A stretch of 64,000 nucleotides of DNA, from NCBI GenBank assembly GCA_023639215.1, contig CP097899.1, positions 4,894,001-4,958,000 on the forward strand, given 5' to 3'. The first letter of the stretch is position 1. Each line of letters starts with the position of its first letter. Below, in pieces: positions 41,299 through 50,401 of the stretch. The DNA comes from Candidatus Pristimantibacillus lignocellulolyticus (GTDB lineage Bacteria > Bacillota > Bacilli > Paenibacillales > Paenibacillaceae). Both the position numbers and the translations under genes were made by a program. The notes below the pieces were generated by a model. The model saw nothing but the letters and a program-made list of their open reading frames with translations, was not told where the DNA came from and did not search any database.

Positions 41299-43185
41299 TT
41301 AATGCTGTATATCGAAATAATGAATTTTCTCAACAGAAGAGGTAACATTTCGTCCTGCGTTTTTAGAACGATATAATTGTTGGTCAGCTGCATCGATTAG
41401 CTCTACCTCAGAATTAAATGTTGATTGTTTTGTCATAGACGCTACTCCCACACTAATTGTTGCAAAACCATCTACTCGTTTAATGTGAATAAGCTTCTCA
41501 TCTTCAACGCCTTGTCGTATTACATCTGCGATCGTATAAGCTTCCGAAAGAAGCATATTAGGTAAAACAATTACGAATTCTTCCCCACCAAAACGTGCAA
41601 ACAAACTATTGACAGGAAGGTAGCGTGCAACAATTTCTACGACTTGTTTTAATAGATAATCGCCTTGAATATGACCATAATGATCATTATATTTCTTGAA
41701 TTCATCCAAATCGAACATAATGATAGACAATGAAGAACCCTCTTCATGAGACTGTTGAAAAGCTTGTCTAATATATTCATTAAAACGATGACGATTGTAC
41801 ACTCCTGTTAGACCATCGATTAAAGCTTGCTTTTCCAGCAATTCATTAGCTTTCGTCAGTTGTTCAGTACGAAGGTTTACTTTCTCATCTAATGTCGTGT
41901 TGAGTTGGATTAATGACTCATTCAACGATTCCGTTTCAAATACTTTTTCCGCATAACTGCGACTCATCAAAATAACATGGATAACGACATATATGCCAAC
42001 TGCAGGTAACGCTAAATTAATCGATTTAATCCAACCTTGACCAAATGCATAATCGTTCAATGAACCAACACTAACAATGATTAATCCTACCATATTGACA
42101 ATATCCCTCTTACTACCCGTGAGAAATCCTTTTACAATAACGACTATAAAATAAATTATTAGAGGAATAACTAGATAAAAAACAGTGAAGTATAGTTTTT
42201 GAAAAAATACTGGCTTTGTGAATAAAGTAATTACCATTAAAGCAGAAATAAAATAAGTTGTGTAGACAACTACTTTCTTTGATATTTGCTGTTTATACCA
42301 TTCCGATATCAACCATATAAACGTCAAAATACTAGCCACTGTAAAGAAATACTCCAATCTTGTTCCCCATATCCAAGGTAGTTCAAGTATTGTTAACGTG
42401 TAATAGAATGGATATCCATAAAAAGAGCGTATAGAGAAGAACAGACAGAATAAACCAAACATAAAAAACACACGTTCTTGTCTACGAAACCATGCAAAAA
42501 GAATCATAAATAGACTCATAATACAAATACAACCATTAACAAACAATGTCCATATAATATTCGTATTAAATTTTTGAGCTACGACATTTGCTTCACCGAT
42601 AAACATTGAGTTCTCGATTCCACCACGAATATGCTCAAAACTAGATATTTGTAAAGTTATTAATATTTCATCTGTATTTGGCACCTTATACCCTAATCGT
42701 GGTGCCATCTCTGATTGATGGGAAGTTTTATCGCTCCCGACTTGTCCATTACTAGCGATTTCAATTCCATCAACGAACATTTTGTAAGCGCTGTATTGAA
42801 ATGGGATATGAATAGCTAAAGTACGACCTACATACTGTTTAGGGATTTTTAATCTTGTAGCATACGTTGCATAAGTATTCGTTGTACCTGCATCGTCTTC
42901 GAATGAACTTGGTAGTTGTTCGGTGTCAGCGTAATCTCGCAATATATATGAATGTACTTCTGTGGGTGAAAGTAACATTTCGGGAAAGTAGAACCATTCT
43001 CCATCTAGTGCAGAATAGAATGGTTGTTCATCACTTGCGACTTCACTTAGATCGATAAATGCAGCAATCCTATCATCGTCTGAACTTTTTGCAAGAGAAC
43101 TTTTGGGATATATATTAACAAAAACAATCATCGTCACGAACAAAACTAGAAATATAGCACATACTTTTTTTATAGGAGTAGACAA
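41299..43185 (-). CDS. Membrane diguanylate cyclase with 7TMR-DISM sensor
   Basis: 628 residues from a TTG start behind AAGGCGG. One N-terminal anchor and an extracellular beta-sandwich region (about 30-200, ALDGEWFYFPEMLL...RLKIPKQYVGRTLAIHIPF) are followed by seven to eight membrane helices (about 205-395), a short coiled coil and a GGDEF domain with intact GGEEF active site (ARFGGEEFVIVLP). The arrangement is 7TMR-DISM. The four residues expected to form the inhibitory I-site upstream read PVNS instead of RxxD. It should make c-di-GMP from GTP. The signal is unknown. Confidence 0.92.
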   Translation of the reverse strand: MSTPIKKVCAIFLVLFVTMIVFVNIYPKSSLAKSSDDDRIAAFIDLSEVASDEQPFYSALDGEWFYFPEMLLSPTEVHSYILRDYADTEQLPSSFEDDAGTTNTYATYATRLKIPKQYVGRTLAIHIPFQYSAYKMFVDGIEIASNGQVGSDKTSHQSEMAPRLGYKVPNTDEILITLQISSFEHIRGGIENSMFIGEANVVAQKFNTNIIWTLFVNGCICIMSLFMILFAWFRRQERVFFMFGLFCLFFSIRSFYGYPFYYTLTILELPWIWGTRLEYFFTVASILTFIWLISEWYKQQISKKVVVYTTYFISALMVITLFTKPVFFQKLYFTVFYLVIPLIIYFIVVIVKGFLTGSKRDIVNMVGLIIVSVGSLNDYAFGQGWIKSINLALPAVGIYVVIHVILMSRSYAEKVFETESLNESLIQLNTTLDEKVNLRTEQLTKANELLEKQALIDGLTGVYNRHRFNEYIRQAFQQSHEEGSSLSIIMFDLDEFKKYNDHYGHIQGDYLLKQVVEIVARYLPVNSLFARFGGEEFVIVLPNMLLSEAYTIADVIRQGVEDEKLIHIKRVDGFATISVGVASMTKQSTFNSEVELIDAADQQLYRSKNAGRNVTSSVEKIHYFDIQH

Positions 43186-43309
43186 TTTCAGACCGCCTTC
43201 TCATGTTGATTTCTTAGAAATTAGTTTACCATATTAAAGAAAAAAGTACATGAAATATATTGTAGCATCTACGATAACTATATAAACTACTTCCCTCCTC
43301 AATGCAAAT

Positions 43310-43364
43310 ACGCCCTTACTATTTCATGTACAATTGAAACATTACATGAATATAGTAAGGGCGT
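43310..43364 (-). terminator. Hairpin after the phn transporter genes
   Basis: ACGCCCTTACTAT pairs with ATAGTAAGGGCGT, with TTCATGTA/TACATGAA as an inner stem. A very stable cruciform-like structure, but with only a weak U-run leftward. Confidence 0.65.
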
Positions 43365-43374
43365 GCAAAGCCAA

Positions 43375-44181
43375 CTATCCTTGAACTAGTTTTGTTCTTA
43401 TTTTATTTGATATGATTTCAATAATTAGTATTAGTAGAATTAGGCCAATGAGTATTGAGCCAGCTTCAGACCAGCGATATGAATTCATAGCGAATATTAA
43501 TGGAGCACCGATACCACCCGCTCCTACTAAACCAAGTATTGCCGCATCCCGTAAATTCATATCGTATCGATATATAAAGATCGATAGAAACATCGCTGTT
43601 AGTTGTGGAATAATGCCAAACCGTATTTTTTCAATGGTCGTACATCCAATGGATTCCATCGATTCTAATACTGACGTATCAAGATCCTCAATAACGTCAA
43701 CATATAATTTAGAGAGCATACCGATACTTGTCAGTGACATTGTAAGTACACCTGTAAACGGACCTGGACCTGTAACACGAATGAACATGAGTCCGTATAC
43801 GATAGCAGGTATCGTTCTAATAATAATTAATATAAATCTAACAATAAAGGATATTGGTTTAGGAACGATATTAGATGCCGATAGAAACGCAAGTGGTATC
43901 GCTAGTATGCCCCCCACAATTGTACCAAGTAAAGCAATGGACATCGTCTCTAACAACAAATATGGGACACCTTTTTGTGTGAAGTTAAAAAGTATATCTA
44001 GGTCCGGAGTAACTAGACCGTTTAATATATTTCCCGCTATTTCAAGTCCATTGGCCGACCAATTTTTCAGTTGTATTGCAGAAGTCGACCAAAAAAACAA
44101 TAAAATTACAGCAAGCGTTGAGACGATTTGCGTCCAACGCATCTTGGGCCGGTTTATATATTGCTTATCAATCGCATTCAT
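43375..44181 (-). CDS. phnE: Phosphonate/phosphite-type ABC transporter permease PhnE (second)
   Basis: 268 residues, about six membrane helices. The permease EAA-type loop reads VLESMESIGCTTIEKIRFGIIPQL, and the end DAAILGLVGAGGIGAPLIFAMNSYRWSEAG is typical of PhnE. AGGAGAAACGCC precedes the ATG. It is the last gene of the phnD-phnC-phnE-phnE unit and would pair with the other permease as a heterodimer. The substrate could be phosphonate, phosphite or phosphate esters. No C-P lyase genes are in the window. Confidence 0.9.
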   Translation of the reverse strand: MNAIDKQYINRPKMRWTQIVSTLAVILLFFWSTSAIQLKNWSANGLEIAGNILNGLVTPDLDILFNFTQKGVPYLLLETMSIALLGTIVGGILAIPLAFLSASNIVPKPISFIVRFILIIIRTIPAIVYGLMFIRVTGPGPFTGVLTMSLTSIGMLSKLYVDVIEDLDTSVLESMESIGCTTIEKIRFGIIPQLTAMFLSIFIYRYDMNLRDAAILGLVGAGGIGAPLIFAMNSYRWSEAGSILIGLILLILIIEIISNKIRTKLVQG

Positions 44182-44191
44182 GGCGTTTCTC

Positions 44192-45007
44192 CTATGTCAG
44201 TTTTTTGCGGAAATATTCACTAATGGACTCAATAATATATACTGTTGCAATAAGCATAATAAGAATCATTCCTAAGTTACTGTAGTTTCTCCACCCTAGA
44301 CTTTCCTTTAATATTAATCCAATACCACCTGCACCTACAAAACCAAGAATCGCCGCATATCGAACATTACCTTCAAAACAGAATAGAGAAGTAGACAAAT
44401 AGTTTGGAAGAACTTGTGGAAATATTGCATAGCGGAACGATTGAACTGTCGTTAATCCCATTGCATGCATCGCTTCATATGCTCCCATATTTGCATTTTC
44501 AATTTGTTCATATAATAACTTACCTACATATGCGATAGAGAATAGAAAAATAGCAACAGTACCTGCCATTGTTCCTAGTCCAAATACGAATGTAGCAATT
44601 AATGCAACAACTAATGTAGGTAACGTCCTTAGCAAACTTAGTACGAATTTCATCGTTATTGATAGCCACTTCATACCATTAATATTGCTTGCAGCTAAAA
44701 TTGCAAGTGGTAATGCACAAATTGAACCTAGTAATGATCCAAAAAGAGACATCTTAATCGTTGCAATCAGAGGATTCATTAATTGTGAGATGTAATCCCA
44801 ATTAGGTGGGACCATATCTTGAAGAATAACAAAAAATTGATGAATTCTACTGAATAGTAGCTCCAAATTGAATCGGGTCAGTTGAATCGAGTAATAGATT
44901 AGAACAAGAGCAATCATCATGTATAGCGGGAATAACGAACGACGTTCATGCACCACTTTACCGTTTGGTAAAGTAATCGTTTTCGTTAACAACTTGCTGC
45001 TTTGCAT
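44192..45007 (-). CDS. phnE: Phosphonate/phosphite-type ABC transporter permease PhnE (first)
   Basis: 271 residues. EAA-type loop YEAMHAMGLTTVQSFRYAIFPQVLPNYLS and RYAAILGFVGAGGIGLILKESLGWRNYSNLG. It overlaps the end of phnC by 50 bp, a long overlap. The first codons could be skipped in favour of a later start, but the best ribosome-binding sequence (GAGGAGGGTG) lies before this ATG, at a somewhat long distance. It is 10 bp from the second permease gene. Confidence 0.9.
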   Translation of the reverse strand: MQSSKLLTKTITLPNGKVVHERRSLFPLYMMIALVLIYYSIQLTRFNLELLFSRIHQFFVILQDMVPPNWDYISQLMNPLIATIKMSLFGSLLGSICALPLAILAASNINGMKWLSITMKFVLSLLRTLPTLVVALIATFVFGLGTMAGTVAIFLFSIAYVGKLLYEQIENANMGAYEAMHAMGLTTVQSFRYAIFPQVLPNYLSTSLFCFEGNVRYAAILGFVGAGGIGLILKESLGWRNYSNLGMILIMLIATVYIIESISEYFRKKLT

Positions 45008-45767
45008 CTCGATTTATGTCACCCTCCTCAATATTTCCATTATAAATGTATTGCAACACCTCTTCATTCACCTCTGAAGTAGTTCCATCAAATACTACTT
45101 CACCTCCGCGAATACCAATGATACGTGTCGCATATGCAAGTGCTAAATCAACATGGTGAATATTGATAAGGATAGTCATATTAATCTCTTCATTGATTCT
45201 TTTGAAATCATTCATGACTTGATGAGCTGTTATCGGATCCAACGATGCGACTGGCTCGTCAGCAAGTATAATACTCGGGTTTTGTGCTAACGTTCTTGCT
45301 AATGCAACACGTTGCTGTTGACCGCCTGATAATTGATCTACTCGAACGAAAGCTTTATCAAGAATAGTTACTCGATCCAATGCCATCAATGCTTTCTTCT
45401 TCTCTTCCTCTCTAAAAATACCAAGAAGCTTTCTCCACCAAGAAATCTCGGGAACAAATGCAACTAATACATTATTAATGACAGAAATTCTGGTTACAAG
45501 GTTAAATGATTGAAAAATCATACCTATATTTCTTCTTAACGTCCGAATTTCTTTTCCCTTAAGCTGCTTTATGTCCGTTCCGTTCACTTTCAAAGAACCA
45601 TCCGTAATATGATGCATACGATTTATGCAACGTAGTAAAGTAGATTTTCCTGCTCCAGATAATCCGATTATTGCCACGAATTCTCCTTGCTTGATAGATA
45701 GATTTATATCTTTTAACGCTTGATAGCCGTTGGGATAGCGCTTGTTCACATGATCAAATTGAATCAT
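44958..45767 (-). CDS. phnC: Phosphonate/phosphite-type ABC transporter ATPase PhnC
   Basis: 269 residues. Walker A GLSGAGKST, Q-loop IGMIFQSFNL, signature LSGGQQQRVALARTLAQ, Walker B IILADEPVASLDP, and the switch histidine in INIHHVDLAL. The start at 45767 has TTGGAGAG upstream at the right distance. A TTG five codons earlier overlaps that site. The pattern VNKRYPNGYQALKDINLSIKQGEFVAIIGLSGAGKS is PhnC-like. The gene is separated from phnD by 200 bp that includes a repeat remnant. Confidence 0.93.
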   Translation of the reverse strand: MIQFDHVNKRYPNGYQALKDINLSIKQGEFVAIIGLSGAGKSTLLRCINRMHHITDGSLKVNGTDIKQLKGKEIRTLRRNIGMIFQSFNLVTRISVINNVLVAFVPEISWWRKLLGIFREEEKKKALMALDRVTILDKAFVRVDQLSGGQQQRVALARTLAQNPSIILADEPVASLDPITAHQVMNDFKRINEEINMTILINIHHVDLALAYATRIIGIRGGEVVFDGTTSEVNEEVLQYIYNGNIEEGDINRDAKQQVVNENDYFTKR

Positions 45768-45879
45768 TTTTAGACTCTCCAATCATTGAAAAATGAGAAC
45801 ATATTATGTTGGATCGTTCTCATCCTTCCTAGTATTAAGTTATCCTTGTATTTGAACATTGATTGATAGAGAAATTTAA

Positions 45880-45958
45880 AAAGCAGACTTTGATAACGAT
45901 GAATGGCTTCGAAATATATTCGACATCGAATATATTCCGAAGCCAACTTACACCTATC
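45880..45958 (+). repeat. Truncated type A repeat between phnD and phnC
   Basis: AAAAAGCAGACTTTGATAACGATGA and TGGCTTCG, followed by an ATATTCGACATCGAATAT palindrome and CGAAGCCA. It keeps only one end of the family consensus and has collapsed into a 60-bp hairpin. It begins 8 bp beyond the phnD stop but in the opposite orientation to intact copies. Confidence 0.5.
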
Positions 45959-45966
45959 TCAGACCA

Positions 45967-47007
45967 CTACTTCAATTGTTGTACTAGTTCCTGTGCTTTT
46001 CGCTCATTATCATAATCACTGTCTTTTGCGATTTGGTACCCACCATGGCTGTAAATCGCAATGACTTCTTTCCCAGCATCTGAATTACCGATATTAATAA
46101 ATGCTTGTTGTAATGCTGCTTTTAGATCTTCATTCATAATTGAAGAATTTTTACTTACACTAATAGTGTCATTATATATCGCAGGCATTACACCAATTAG
46201 ATCAGTTTCTTCCCATATCGAAGCTGTGCGACTATATTCTGAAATCCATTTGGCAGCATAATCACGTCTAGCGTCCGCATAAGTTACCATTACATCTGTT
46301 TGACCAGTTGCTAATCGAGCAAATGCGCTTGCATATGAATCTGCTTGTACAACTTGAGAAAGATCGGTGATTGTTTTACTGAAGTTTTCCTTCAACCAAA
46401 GTGCAGGGTATATATAACCAGCGGGTGATGAAGATGACATAACATTCCATGAAACATCATTCAAATCTTCAAATGTTAGAGCAGTTCCAGCATTAACTTT
46501 TGCAGCTAACGCCTTACCTTTTTCTGAAGGACCTGCAATTAATAACGCACGATAAGAAGTGGCTTGTACATCTGTGGCTTCTGTTGGTTCATTTTTATTC
46601 CAATCTACCGGATTATCCGAATCATTATTAAGTCCAGCACGTGTTGCAGTTAGAATAACTTCTGCACCGTCATCATAAAGCACATATGTACCACCTGGAA
46701 TTAATCCTACATCTGTCGTTCCTGCGGATAAGGCTTCTCCTACTGCCTCGTAGTTTGTACCTACAGTAATATCAACTGTTCCAATTTCATAGCCTTGTGC
46801 GGTAAGTTCTTTTTTTAACATTTCTTTTAGCGGTTCGGTAGCAGTAATAATTTCTTGTGGGTCACGAGAAGGTACGAAGCTTATACTCAGCTTGTCTATA
46901 TTTTTGTCTGCTCCTGCCTTCGTAGCATTTTCATTGTTATTACTACCACATGCCGCTAAAAATACAATAATCATAAGTAAGCTTAAGCCCATTCCAAATT
47001 TTTTCAT
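45967..47007 (-). CDS. phnD: Phosphonate/phosphite-type substrate-binding lipoprotein PhnD
   Basis: 346 residues. Lipoprotein signal with lipobox LAAC near residue 20 (LLMIIVFLAACGSNNNEN). The mature part starts LSISFVPSRDPQEIITATEPL, typical of the PhnD family, and has TTDVGLIPGGTYVLY and DVMVTYADARRDYAAKW, ligand-cleft segments. It delivers the substrate to PhnC/PhnE. It is divergent from the nucleotidase gene at 47211. Induction by phosphate limitation is plausible, but no clear Pho box was found. Confidence 0.92.
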   Translation of the reverse strand: MKKFGMGLSLLMIIVFLAACGSNNNENATKAGADKNIDKLSISFVPSRDPQEIITATEPLKEMLKKELTAQGYEIGTVDITVGTNYEAVGEALSAGTTDVGLIPGGTYVLYDDGAEVILTATRAGLNNDSDNPVDWNKNEPTEATDVQATSYRALLIAGPSEKGKALAAKVNAGTALTFEDLNDVSWNVMSSSSPAGYIYPALWLKENFSKTITDLSQVVQADSYASAFARLATGQTDVMVTYADARRDYAAKWISEYSRTASIWEETDLIGVMPAIYNDTISVSKNSSIMNEDLKAALQQAFINIGNSDAGKEVIAIYSHGGYQIAKDSDYDNERKAQELVQQLK

Positions 47008-47210
47008 TGAAGATTCCCTCCTATTTTTCTAGTACTAGGAGAATATAACAATCATTTGTAAGCGGAATGTCATCCTCATTTTAATTATTGATTAATATTG
47101 GTACTTGCATGGTGAAACAATAATTTATTGTAAAATTGAGGTGTGATCAATTTTAGATAATATAATTAGAAGTACATTTCATATTCAATACAGTACTAAG
47201 AGGTGAACGA

Positions 47211-48764
47211 ATGTCAACACACACGATTCAACTACTCGTTACAAGTGATATTCATGGTTACATAATGCCTACATCATACCGTGGTGTACCTGAATCACTT
47301 GGTCTTGCTCAATTAGCCACCAGAATAGAAGAGCTACGTTCATTCCATCCAACTTTGTTAATTGATAACGGTGATCTTATTCAAGGGAGTCCACTTACCT
47401 ATTTCAAACAAACTTTTCTCCCATTAGATACCAATCCTATTATTCAAGCTACCAATGAACTAGCATATGATGCAGCTATATTCGGAAATCATGAATTTAA
47501 CTATGGAAAGGAAAATTTAGATAGGATCATTGAACAATCACAGTTTCCTTGGCTCAGTTGTAATATTAGAAATGATGATGGTACAGATTGGGTGAAACCA
47601 TATCAAATATTTGAAGTTGATGGTGTGCGCATCGGAGTTATTGGCGCCACTACACATTTCATTACGACTTGGGAAGACCCTGCACATCTAACAGGACTGC
47701 AAATTGATGATGCCCTATCATCAGTAACTTATTGGCTCGGGGTTATGAAAGAGCTAGAAAAAGTGCATGTATCGGTTATTAGTTATCATGGTGGGTTTTC
47801 ACATTCCTTAGAGACCGGAGGATTAGAGGAGACTGATTCAGGTGAGAATCAAGGATTTCAGATGTTGCAACAACTTGATTTTGATGTCTTAATTACTGGG
47901 CACCAACATCGAGAGATTAGTACAAAAGCTTATGGAAAATCAATCGTGCAGCCTGGATCGAGAGCTGTTAAAGTTGGACAGGTAATGATACAAATAGAGT
48001 TAGAAAATGATGAGGTCACTCATATTCAACATATCCCCGATTTAATATCGATTGTTGAGCATGATCATCTTCATCCTAAAGTGGTTGCTTCAGTAATTGC
48101 GTTACATGATGAGACCGAACGATGGCTCGACGAACCGATTGCCGCTGTTAAAGGAGACATGCTGTATCATAATGCAATGGATGTACGGATTCATAAACAT
48201 CCTTATATACAGTTTCTTCAACAGCTTCAAATGGATGTTACAGGTGCTCCTATCTCTTGTACCTCACTATTTCACGATCAGCCAGGAGGCTTCAAGCCGA
48301 TCGTTACAATGCGCGATATAGTAACGAATTATATATACCCTAACACACTTAAAGTACTTGCTGTGACAGGACAACAGTTAATGTTGGCACTAGAACAATG
48401 TGCATCTTATTTCACAGTAGAAAATGATCAAATCGCAGTAGCTCCCTCATTCCTTTATCCTAAAGCACAACCTTACAACTATGATATGTGGGAAGGGATT
48501 AACTACACGATGGATATATCAAAACCGATTGGCTCTAGAATCATTCAAGCAACAATTAATGAACTACCTATTAAGCCTCTGGAAAGTTTCCACGTAGTAA
48601 TGAATAATTATCGTGCGACTGGAGCTGGGAACTTTCCTTATTTTACAACTTGTCCTGTCATCTCCGATTTGCAAATTGATATGACAGAAGTAATTGCTAC
48701 TTACCTACGTACACATCCTGTTATTCATGCCCATGTCGAGCAAAACTGGAATATTATTAAGTAA
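47211..48764 (+). CDS. 5'-nucleotidase / 2',3'-cyclic phosphodiesterase family metallophosphatase, cytoplasmic form
   Basis: 517 residues. Metallophosphatase domain: LLVTSDIHGYIMP, DNGDLIQGSPLTYF, AAIFGNHEFNYG, SYHGGFSH and VLITGHQHREI, so all metal ligands are present. The C-terminal 5'-nucleotidase domain has the substrate motif region NYRATGAGNFPYF. No signal peptide is visible, unlike UshA, so it is probably cytoplasmic, as for YfkN-like or YunD-like proteins of Bacillus. It is divergent from phnD and may scavenge phosphate from nucleotides. AGAGGTGAACGA supports the start. Confidence 0.92.
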   Translation: MSTHTIQLLVTSDIHGYIMPTSYRGVPESLGLAQLATRIEELRSFHPTLLIDNGDLIQGSPLTYFKQTFLPLDTNPIIQATNELAYDAAIFGNHEFNYGKENLDRIIEQSQFPWLSCNIRNDDGTDWVKPYQIFEVDGVRIGVIGATTHFITTWEDPAHLTGLQIDDALSSVTYWLGVMKELEKVHVSVISYHGGFSHSLETGGLEETDSGENQGFQMLQQLDFDVLITGHQHREISTKAYGKSIVQPGSRAVKVGQVMIQIELENDEVTHIQHIPDLISIVEHDHLHPKVVASVIALHDETERWLDEPIAAVKGDMLYHNAMDVRIHKHPYIQFLQQLQMDVTGAPISCTSLFHDQPGGFKPIVTMRDIVTNYIYPNTLKVLAVTGQQLMLALEQCASYFTVENDQIAVAPSFLYPKAQPYNYDMWEGINYTMDISKPIGSRIIQATINELPIKPLESFHVVMNNYRATGAGNFPYFTTCPVISDLQIDMTEVIATYLRTHPVIHAHVEQNWNIIK

Positions 48765-48837
48765 GTAGCTTGTTGAACAACTAGATACAACTGAAACATA
48801 GGATGCCTCAGCCTCAACTATTGAAATCAACACAAAA

Positions 48838-48886
48838 ACGGGTTATCCCATCATTACTAAAATGATGATAGGATAGCCCGTATCTT
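48838..48886 (+). terminator. Terminator after the nucleotidase gene
   Basis: ACGGGTTATCC pairs with GGATAGCCCGT and CATCATT with AATGATG, then TATCTTG. Probably works in both directions. Confidence 0.75.
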
Positions 48887-48941
48887 GCTTCAATTGTCCT
48901 TAATATTGCGTTAGTCTAACTTTGACATTACAGTTGTTCCA

Positions 48942-49193
48942 TTACTGTGCCTTCAACTGATGAAATGCTTTCCTATGCTTTCTTCGAAATGCAAGTGGAG
49001 TAGTCAAATCAAACGCAGCCTCTACTCTTTGCTTTGAAGCACTAACACATCGTTTACATACTTTCAGCATTGTACCATCTGATTTTTTCTGCGTTTCAAG
49101 CAACTTTATTCTTGTAGCTAGACAGATAGGACAAGTACCGCGGCTTCGTGAAGGCTGTTTATATAATAATTTTCCTCGATTATTTTTCGCCAT
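48942..49193 (-). CDS. Small zinc-ribbon protein, unknown function
   Basis: 83 residues from the ATG at 49193 (TTTGGAGGG upstream). The frame extends 13 codons earlier without a better site. Two CxxC knuckles (CPIC at about 21-24 and CKRC at about 45-48) form a likely zinc ribbon. Very basic flanks (KNNRGKLLYKQPSRSRG, FRRKHRKAFHQLK) suggest nucleic acid or ribosome binding. I do not recognise a named family. Terminators flank it on both sides, so it is a single-gene unit. Confidence 0.75.
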   Translation of the reverse strand: MAKNNRGKLLYKQPSRSRGTCPICLATRIKLLETQKKSDGTMLKVCKRCVSASKQRVEAAFDLTTPLAFRRKHRKAFHQLKAQ

Positions 49194-49327
49194 TATATTC
49201 CCTCCAAACATTCTTTTAGTATTCATACTCATTGAGTAGTGAATCTCTTATATTTAATGCGTTCATAGTCTAATATATTCCTACTTCACTAGATTTTTTA
49301 TAAGCAAAGCAGTTAATTATTTTAACT

Positions 49328-49376
49328 AAAAAACAGTCTAATGTTCGAGGGTACCCTCAACATTAGACTGTTTTTA
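49328..49376. terminator. Bidirectional terminator
   Basis: AAAAAACAGTCTAATGTT pairs with AACATTAGACTGTTTTT around GAGGGTACCCTC, which is itself a palindrome. It sits downstream of the deacetylase gene (leftward). Confidence 0.9.
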
Positions 49377-49395
49377 TACTGATATAGTTATGTTA

Positions 49396-50256
49396 TTAAT
49401 CGTGATATTCTTCAAGTCTTTCAAGAAACTTGTTCGCAGTTAATTTCGGTGTTCCTCCATTAAGGCGATAAACCTCATCACTTCCAGGCTTATTAATTCC
49501 GGGACGAGTTGTAAAGAATAATGTTACCCCTAGATCTTTTAGAACCTTCTTAGATTTTTCATTAAATGCACCAAACGGGAATGCAATCATTTGATAATCA
49601 TTATTTAACTCATCACTTAAACGCTGTTCCATTAGTGATAAATCTTTTGTGATACGTGCAAGATATTCCTTATCTGTTTCTACTCTTCCTTTATCCTTTA
49701 GATAAAGAGGATTTGATAACATTGGTCCTGTTTTGCTTCCATCTTTATTAAGTGGTCCATAATTATGAAGATCATACGTATGACTGTAGAAGCTATTACC
49801 TTTTTCCTTCATATCACGCATGTCTTCCCATGTTAAGTGAGCAGTTTTTACATTATGTAGGTCTGAGCTTGTTCCAATGATAAAGTGTGTTCCAACCATA
49901 TCGTACTTTTCCATAATCGGTACTGCGTACTGGCGGAAACTATCATATCCATCGTCAAATGTGATAACCACTGCGTTATTTGGAACTTTAGCTTTCTTCT
50001 TCATAAATTCAGCGAATTGTTCCACACTAATGACGTTATACCCTTTTTCATCTAGCAATTTCATATGAGTGCCAAATCTAGCAGGAGAAATCGTTGCTCC
50101 ACTTTCTGTCTCATCAATATGATGATACATAAGAACGATTACTTTGTTCTTATAATAAGTTTTGGATTTCTTCATCTGACTAGCATAGACCTCTGGAATA
50201 CAAATAATTAATACTGCCAAAATTAAAATAATAATCGATGTTTTCTTTTTACTCAT
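49396..50256 (-). CDS. Polysaccharide deacetylase family protein (exported)
   Basis: 286 residues from the ATG at 50256 (TGGAGTG upstream). Signal peptide or anchor KTSIIILILAVLIICIPEVYA. NodB domain: VVITFDDGYDS carries the metal/catalytic Asp pair, FYSHTYDLHN supplies metal histidines, and MIAFPFGAFNEKS plus LFFTTRPGINKPG complete motifs 3-5. VLMYHHIDE near the start is typical of the PgdB/IcaB-like group acting on cell-wall or exopolysaccharide N-acetyl groups. It is 150 bp from an acyltransferase gene that may modify the same class of polymer. Confidence 0.92.
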   Translation of the reverse strand: MSKKKTSIIILILAVLIICIPEVYASQMKKSKTYYKNKVIVLMYHHIDETESGATISPARFGTHMKLLDEKGYNVISVEQFAEFMKKKAKVPNNAVVITFDDGYDSFRQYAVPIMEKYDMVGTHFIIGTSSDLHNVKTAHLTWEDMRDMKEKGNSFYSHTYDLHNYGPLNKDGSKTGPMLSNPLYLKDKGRVETDKEYLARITKDLSLMEQRLSDELNNDYQMIAFPFGAFNEKSKKVLKDLGVTLFFTTRPGINKPGSDEVYRLNGGTPKLTANKFLERLEEYHD

Positions 50257-50279
50257 GTCATCCACTCCAGATTATTTAT

Positions 50280-50399
50280 ATAATTTCATATTCGATGTCG
50301 AAAATGTTACGTTAGCAAGATCATCGTTATTAAAGTCTGCTTTTTGAACTATTTCTTCAAATCAAGGTTCAAAAAGCGGCCTTTTAGAACCGCATCTAC
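50280..50399 (-). repeat. Two joined fragments of type A repeats
   Basis: Reading leftward from the acyltransferase stop: a right-end fragment GGTTCTAAAAGGCCGCTTTTTGAACC (about 50366-50393), then a left-end fragment AGTTCAAAAAGCAGACTTTAATAACGATGATC with TTTTCGACATCGAATATG (about 50285-50346). It looks like a copy that has lost its middle and been rearranged. Confidence 0.6.
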
Positions 50400-50401
50400 C
50401 T

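Noticed and set aside
43412..44275. Antisense frame of 287 codons across both phnE genes
   Set aside because: It spans two real genes in antisense and its length comes from the low stop density opposite hydrophobic codons. It has no recognisable domain.
47008..47210. Pho box between phnD and the nucleotidase gene
   Set aside because: I saw no convincing pair or series of TTAACA-like repeats at the spacing required for PhoP.
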